Part shown: positions 57,480 to 64,000 of the stretch, in pieces | How the letters are laid out: every line of letters starts with the position of its first letter | Position numbering within the stretch: position 1 is the first letter of the stretch | Origin: Apostichopus japonicus | Taxonomy: Eukaryota > Echinodermata > Holothuroidea > Aspidochirotida > Stichopodidae | DNA: 64,000 bases | Direction of reading: 5' to 3' | NCBI RefSeq assembly: GCF_037975245.1 | Contig: NC_092578.1 | Location: 8,388,501-8,452,500 of the forward strand | Position numbers and translations under genes: made by a program | The notes under the pieces: model-generated | Told to the model about the DNA's origin: nothing | The model's input: only the letters and a program-made list of their open reading frames with translations | Database searches by the model: none

Positions 57480-57857
57480 CAGTGGCAGAGCGTCCATACA
57501 GTCAGGAGGGGTGGATGCCCCCCATGACGGACTCAAATGGACTGCTGGCGCCCTTTTCAGCTCTTTACCACTTTTTACTTATTCGTAATGACTTTTTTAT
57601 TGCTCTCTCATCTACTTATTGACATTTGTCACATTTTGTTGGTGTAATTTGGCAATGACACCTATATATTCTTCGTTTATCTGCAAATTAGCCAGGCCCG
57701 GAAAGGGTCATTTCCGGCGATCTAAGGAGTATCTTTACTCAAAAAATTTCTGTACGCTACGCGCCAACCAGTGGTGGTGCTCCGCTTAGATAGTGTCGAA
57801 AGGGCCCCTACAGACCACTCTCGCCCCTCCTGACCAATACCCCTAGCTCCGCCACTG
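57480..57857 (+). mobile_element. Non-autonomous hAT MITE, second copy
   Basis: A 378-bp sibling of the element at 52045, very similar along its whole length. It begins CAGTGGCAGAGCGTCC and ends with the complement of CAGTGGCGGAGCTAGGGG. It has a perfect 8-bp duplication GTCATAGT (57472-57479, 57858-57865). The module is at about 57694-57793. Confidence 0.95.
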
Positions 57858-57865
57858 GTCATAGT

Positions 57866-60800
57866 CATATGTAATATATGGTTGAACAGAATGCAAGAGT
57901 CTCCTTGACCGCCCATGAAACTTGTGCAAGACCGCCAAACTCATGATGCTGCTCATCACCAGGCAATCAGAACAAAAATACATAGCTATATAGTACGAGG
58001 AAGAATAACATTCAACATTAATTGTAAGCCTTAATTAATTGAGGGACGATAGGTACAGGCATAGATAAGGTCCATGACTGTACTATATGACATATTTATA
58101 GATAGATATGATATACAATAAATATATATATTTTTGTATTAATCTTGTACAAAACATATGAGAAATAAATTTGAACTTGAAATATACAGTGTGCAGGGAA
58201 TATAAAATTACTGTTCAAATTTAGTGTGGCATTTTTTTAAGGTTCTGCATTTTCCCTCTCATTGAATACTATAGTTGCTGTTTCAAACATTGCTACACAT
58301 CCTTATACACTTGTATGCATAGCAACTTGCATTTTGTCTTTAGCATTTTGCGATGCTATGTGTATATAACAGGTACAGGTAAGAGTACTTTTATTGCATT
58401 GAACTTCTTTAATATGCCCACGGGTGACTTCATGTAGAAATATGATATTCGGAATGTGACATATCTTAAATTATTGGATGCCTTGAGCTGACTGATGAGT
58501 GTAAGTTGACTGAAAGGGCATAACTTGTGCAGTCAACCATACTTGTGTATTAATAACATTATCCTTTATCCTCTCAAGACATTATACTAAATCTAACTAT
58601 ACTATATACTATAAATTCATTCTTGTGATGATTGCTTGAACTCGTACAGGTAAACAACAAAGACTAGAGAGGGATTCTCCCCCTATAATCTCAGGTGCCC
58701 CAGCTGTTGACTCGAGGATTAATTGCTTCGAGATCATCTTACAAGATCTGTTATCTTCTTTCTTGCAGAGAGTCTAAAACTGAATTTCCAGATTTATTTC
58801 CATATCTTTGGTTTTTTTGGTCTATTAGTTATTGTTCTTTCTTAGGAATTTGATTACCACATGATTCACTAGTTTAACTTGCAGGGAGTTCTCATTCTGA
58901 AGTTGTTAAACAGTTTCACAGCAGTAATGACTGGCACCATCATCGATTGAAGCTCGATGACGACCGACTTCAATTTTAGGAGTTACTCTGTTGTTTCATC
59001 TTCGTGCATGGCCACCGCTGTTATTTACACTTGCATTGCTCACACGTAATTGTCACAAATGTGATGTTGAAATATTTGTTAATGTTACGCTATCGAAAGT
59101 AGGCAAATCTGCTGGAACGGTGCTGCTAGATTGATTATCTGGCGATGAATTTGATGGAATCTTTGAAATTAGGTTCGCAAGTGCATGTTCGACTTCTGCA
59201 GACCAGTGTTGTATACATATACTGTATATATATATACATATATATATAGTGTAGTGTAGTGAAGCTACAACTGCAATGTTAGGTTAATATGGGAACTATT
59301 CGTCTATGACGTTCTTTCACATTACTTCGAGCAAGTAATATGTGCAGTCACCTAAGTACACAGTACGTCAAACTTTGAAGACATTTAACAACCGAGCAGG
59401 TACGCAAATGCGACCCAAAGTTGATTGACTCAATCTTGGCTCATCTTTATATTAAGAAACCAACGTAGTACAGGCTAGCTGGGAGTGTGATTTAGAGTCA
59501 ATATAATGAAACAAGTTACATGTACTTTGAAGCAAGTACAGTACCATATTACACTTAGGCTTGAGCAGTGACAGTATCTGCAGTGCAAGTACAGTGTTTC
59601 TAGTTTTCTGTTGGCATTTTAACAGTCTGCAAGATAACTAACTGTAGTCTGCAGCGCATGACTGTAGTTTCCGCGGTGACCAAAGGAAGTTGTACAGTAG
59701 ATCTCAAGCTACCGTAGATCACGGCTCAATGCGCTGTAATTTATGCGTGTGATGATAAAAGTAATCATAAAAATCGAATGATTTATGATCATCTTCTCAA
59801 ACTGTGGCACCAGTTTGGTAAACACTTCATATTTTGAAGTGGCACAGTAGTTAACCTTCTGAACTTTATCGTGACGCAGTATCCTATTATATATCCTGTC
59901 CAGTGTGTGTTGAACATGAAATATTTGTGTGTAATTTTAATGACAAAACAATTAAAGTCAGGTTTTGTGGTCACTATTTTACAGATGCTATATTGCTTTC
60001 TACAATACGAGGTCCGCAAACCTATGAAAATAACAGGAAGTTGCTCAAAGTACTTGCCTGCTACTTCGGACATTCAAAGAGTTGTTGCTTGTGGAAACGT
60101 ACGTTAAAGGTGCGTTTCCACAGGCAATAATGGCGAATTGTACAATTGAGTGAATCAGCCCGTCCGTTTAAACTGGGTTATGAAAGTTAAGTGACCGAAA
60201 CCCATTATTCAGTCACAAAATGAATTATTAATTACAAGTCAAATTTTGACAATTTTTACACCTGCTTGATGAATTGTTTTCATTTCAAACATTTCTGTGA
60301 GAATAGTTTTAAAAATTACTCCCTCCCCCCTCCCCCAAAAAATATAATGCTGAAATAATCTGATGATCAGGTACAGTCTAAAGATTGTCATTTTGACACT
60401 TTGCGGTAACTGTTAAAATATTCATGTAATTAGACTACCACCGTTTTGCAACAAAAAGAGTTAAGTGTGATTAAACTTACATAAATTTGGTCAATATTAT
60501 GCAAATTGTTAAATCATAAGCAGTTTCTCAAAGTGAGGGAGTAAAAGTTAGATTTTTCAGGAAAGTGCAAACTTGCAGTCTGTGACAAAGTAAGGCAATT
60601 TATACTTTGTTAAAACTTTTTATTTAATCTATTTTAAAATTGATGTCTTATACATACAGTATGTGATATGTGACGAGGGATTTTCTTGTCCATTTTAATT
60701 GCAAAATGACCGCAACTTAATTGTGTAAATGACCGAACAGTATAGTCCCTTAGGTTAGTAATGTAATGTTTCCCTAAGAGCTGCAGTAATGTACAGTACA

Positions 60801-61867
60801 GGAGCATCCGATAAGTGAGCAATTTAACATTTTGAAAAGAAAATTACGAACACAAATTGTGAAAGTTTAACAACGATTCCATGTTTTTATTTAAAAAATT
60901 AAGGTCAGCATTAATAAAATGACTAGTAAATTATTAGGGCAAGTAATAATGTCTAGTGATTCTCTGATTTAGTAAATCTATGTATTTATAGTATAACTGC
61001 TCATCATTTTCCCAATCTCAAGTTTCGTCTCTTGAATTGGGTAACTACAGTTTTGCGTACTCACATGCTCTTGATCTGCCATAATTTATGTTAATGTTAC
61101 AGTGAGAAGTATGTGAAAGATTCAACCAAGCTTGTTAGATCAGATCCCATTCTTTGTGTTGCAAGCACTGTATCATTGGAATTGTCATGAATTATATCAC
61201 TTTAGTTAAAATATATAATATATAATGGAGCAGCTATAGCCTGAAAAAATTGATAATATTTGACTTTTTAAATATCAAGATCTAAATGCATGTGAATTCT
61301 ATGTGTGTATTTCCATTCTTGTTTGTTTTTCATTTTGTATGACACATATCATAATTTGTAATCATGCATGCATGCTAAAATTGACTGTTTTTATTTTGCT
61401 TCCATATATATTCATGATATCATAAATCTTTCAAATGATTAAAGCTTAGTTCCAAGCTAACTACAGCACATCTTTTCATCCGACTCAATTGGCTTAGGGT
61501 TTATATCTGTATGTGAGAGCGGTGATCAGACGGCTTTATTTCTCCGCCCGAAATTTGCCTGCCTTCGAGATCCCCAAGATTCCCCGAGAGGGAATTTTAA
61601 ATTGTATGCTCAGCTCCCTATACTGTAGACCAGGATTTTTCCCAATTAATTCCTTGGAGGTGCAATTAAGAAAAGCATTGGTTGAAGCCAATTTAGAGAC
61701 AGACAGAATCAATTATTTTTCCTTCTGATGTTACTATTTTTTACCTACAGTAGTGGTAGTAGATTGAGCGACGGGGAAAGAAAGGACAGTGGAAATTGCT
61801 CAAGCCTTAGGCCATACAGGGTCATGCATACTCAATAAGTGCAAGATATTCTTGTTGCTTGCTTGGT
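57866..61867. other. Unassigned AT-rich sequence
   Basis: No exon, RNA gene or element supported. A TA-rich tract lies at 59211-59248. Open frames of 75-94 codons at 59789-60130 occur on both strands and look accidental. A 71-codon frame at 61513-61728 has no domain or splice sites. Confidence 0.45.
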
Positions 61868-62280
61868 CGGATTGAAACTTGAATTGCGGTCCGGATCTGG
61901 TACGGCACAGGCTGCCTGCTGATAAACATTTACCAACTGCATCCTACACTAACATTATCATAGCATTGTATGGGTATATACTGTAGGTATTCTGAGAAGG
62001 CTACAGCTGTATAATTTGCACGTGAGCGGGAGATTCGATCACAAAATTGATAGTATTTATTAAATTTCCAGTTTATATCAGTTGGTATCACATGTCATCA
62101 GCTGTTTTTAATCTTGCCATTATCTGACCTACTGTATAAATGTAATCTTCTTGGGTCAGATTGAAACTTAAATTGACGTCTGGGATCTGGTCTGGCACAG
62201 GCTGCCTAGTGATAAACATTTACCTAAGTTGTATCCTACACTAACATTTTCATGGCATTGTGTCTATGCATATAACGTCA
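61868..62280 (+). repeat. 289-bp-offset direct duplication
   Basis: ATTGAAACTT, GGATCTGGT, GGCACAGGCTGCCT, GATAAACATTTACC and ATCCTACACTAACAT occur in the same order from 61871 and again from 62160. The copies differ by scattered substitutions and small indels. Confidence 0.85.
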
Positions 62281-64000
62281 CTTAAAGTCATCGAGACTGT
62301 AAGTTTTGTACTGATTATGCAACAAACATGTAAATAATGCAGGCAAGGTTACTGCATAATAAAAATTGCCCAGCTTTCTTCTTTTTTTCTTCAAATTTCT
62401 TAAAACAACATCAACCCAGTATGTCTCTAAAAGCATATATATGTACCCTGTATCTTGAAAGTTCATGTGTCCGCATAACTGAAAACTCTACAGAAGGCCC
62501 CTTTCTTGGGGCCCTCACATGGTGTCAAAAATACATGTCCTGAACTTTTTTGCAAATGTTATCTCCAAATCATTTCAACAGATTTGTACAGATGCTCTAG
62601 GAGCTGGAGTAGCATTTTTCAGTTTTCACAGAAAATTACCTCTTGTGACCTTAAATTGATTAAATATGATTGCACGTATGGAAACTTCACTCACTCAAAC
62701 CAGTCACGAAATTTCAGCCAAATTCGAATGAAACATGACAAAATGGGCACGGTATCAAAATGTGACAGTATTTGCATCATGCTGTGTACGTACATATCAG
62801 CACAAAGCTTAGCCGTATTGCTCTATTTGGTCCTAATTTTTATGAAAAGTTTTTAATTAATATTGTTACCATTTAAATTACAACAAGGCAAGAAAACAAA
62901 TGTAGTAAAAAAAAAACAAAAAAAAAACACAGAAGATAATAATACAAAGTTCCCAAAAAGACACTCATATAAAAGTATGAAACAATTGGTACATTTGAAT
63001 TTCATGCATATCAAATTGTTCCTTGATTTTATTATGCAAGACACCGGAAGGTTTGAGAAGACTTTAAAAAAAAAAAAATTAAATTAAAATTTAATAGTTG
63101 CAGTGTTTAATTGTTGGTTGATGATATTGCGCTGTTCATGAAAGAAAAAAGTTAACCCACTGTTTTTATGGAATTTTTCAGAATTTTATGACTGTATGTT
63201 CGAAGTTTACTTGTAAATATAAGACAATAATTTTTTCATGGTGCTGAGGAGTGAGAATAAATTCAACCCACCTCCACTCCCTCCTCTCCCCCTCCCCATA
63301 TACAGTAAATTTAATAGAAAAAGGCCCAAGTTTGTGGTATTCTTAACTTATAAAATTTCAAATTATTATGATACTGATGCAATGCTCGACCTTGCAAGCA
63401 TATAGAATTCAGTCTTTAGATTAATGCAGCCTGGAAATTTTACTGTACAAGGGTAATTGGTTGGATTGACACTTCGTGGAGGTACTGTCATGGATATTAA
63501 AAGCTATTCAGGACTATGAATCTCAGTTTTATAGTTTACGTAATTGCTTCATGCATCCACGTAGAAAACTTCCACAGATTTACTTGGTCATGAAATTCCA
63601 ATGCTGTTGATATTTGTTACAGTACAAAGCAGTCGAGATAGAAAACAGTTGAGTTATCGTTTTTCGTTGCCTCCAAACTGTTCTCTCAAATCTCAAGATA
63701 CCTGAACTATCCATTAAGTAGAAGACCATCAATGCATGTCATTAGCACACAAGTGGAGACACAGGTACACCTTGGCTATAGATAAAAAGACGGAACTAGT
63801 AGAAAAGAGATTAAAACATTCTCCTTTGTCAGTATGACTGATTGCTTGAGCCTCCTCCGATGGATTTTCCCTCCTCCATGGCTCAATCTTCTCTGATCAA
63901 TTTGGTGACATATTAAACTCATTCAAGCACATTAAACGTCACAAAATCGCTGCTGAAGAAAGTGATTTTTTTTTTTTTTTTGGCTGCAAGCAGTGCACCG
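62281..64000. other. Unassigned sequence to window end
   Basis: No gene recognised. A-runs at 62907-62930 and 63065-63078, a C-rich tract at 63270-63297 and a T-run at 63966-63981. Confidence 0.45.

Noticed and set aside
61513-61728. Plus-strand 71-codon frame
   Set aside because: Looks moderately protein-like, but has no recognised family, splice sites or neighbouring exons.

Overview
This is animal nuclear DNA: AT-rich, mostly non-coding, intron-dominated and full of decayed transposable elements, with no prokaryotic-style operons. The mixture (a CR1-like LINE whose ORF1 ends in an esterase-like domain, tRNA-derived SINEs, short hAT elements with CAGKGGCG-type ends, many TAGGCCTA words, and phase-1 immunoglobulin exons) suggests a marine invertebrate, most probably an invertebrate deuterostome such as an echinoderm. 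That assignment is an inference, not a species identification.

Layout. 1-20 kb is mainly repeat and unassigned sequence: a 0.38-kb hAT MITE (1980-2360), a degraded CR1-like retrotransposon (about 3960-7325), microsatellites, an unusual array of 23 GATATC dyads on a 21-bp pitch (10774-11251), two degenerate immunoglobulin-like V domains on opposite strands (14.8-15.1 kb minus, 17.6-17.9 kb plus) and a 1.27-kb hAT-like composite (18694-19968). Two good immunoglobulin exons follow on the plus strand, 21878-22036 and 42305-42469. Each is phase 1 at both ends, and together they make one Ig domain (Cys-Trp half, then DSGKYTC half) interrupted by an apparent 20.3-kb intron. The first (signal peptide) and later exons of this gene were not found.

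The intron and the region beyond 42.5 kb hold dispersed repeats. There are five near-complete copies plus one fragment of a TTAA-flanked MITE, one of them split by a hAT MITE, and a second copy of that hAT MITE nearby. Other elements are two copies of one tRNA-derived SINE and one of another, a 317-bp element with perfect 40-bp inverted termini, an 80-copy CCAT microsatellite, a decayed 1.4-kb minisatellite and several local tandem duplications. The heptamers TACTGTA/TACAGTA are rare before 20 kb and very common after it.

The only functional gene supported is the Ig-superfamily gene. Its neighbouring cysteine-less Ig relics suggest this was a locus of duplicating Ig-type receptor genes. No complete gene, rRNA, true tRNA or CRISPR array was seen. 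Most open reading frames here are chance or repeat-derived. Coordinates were read by eye, so boundaries of degenerate repeats are approximate.
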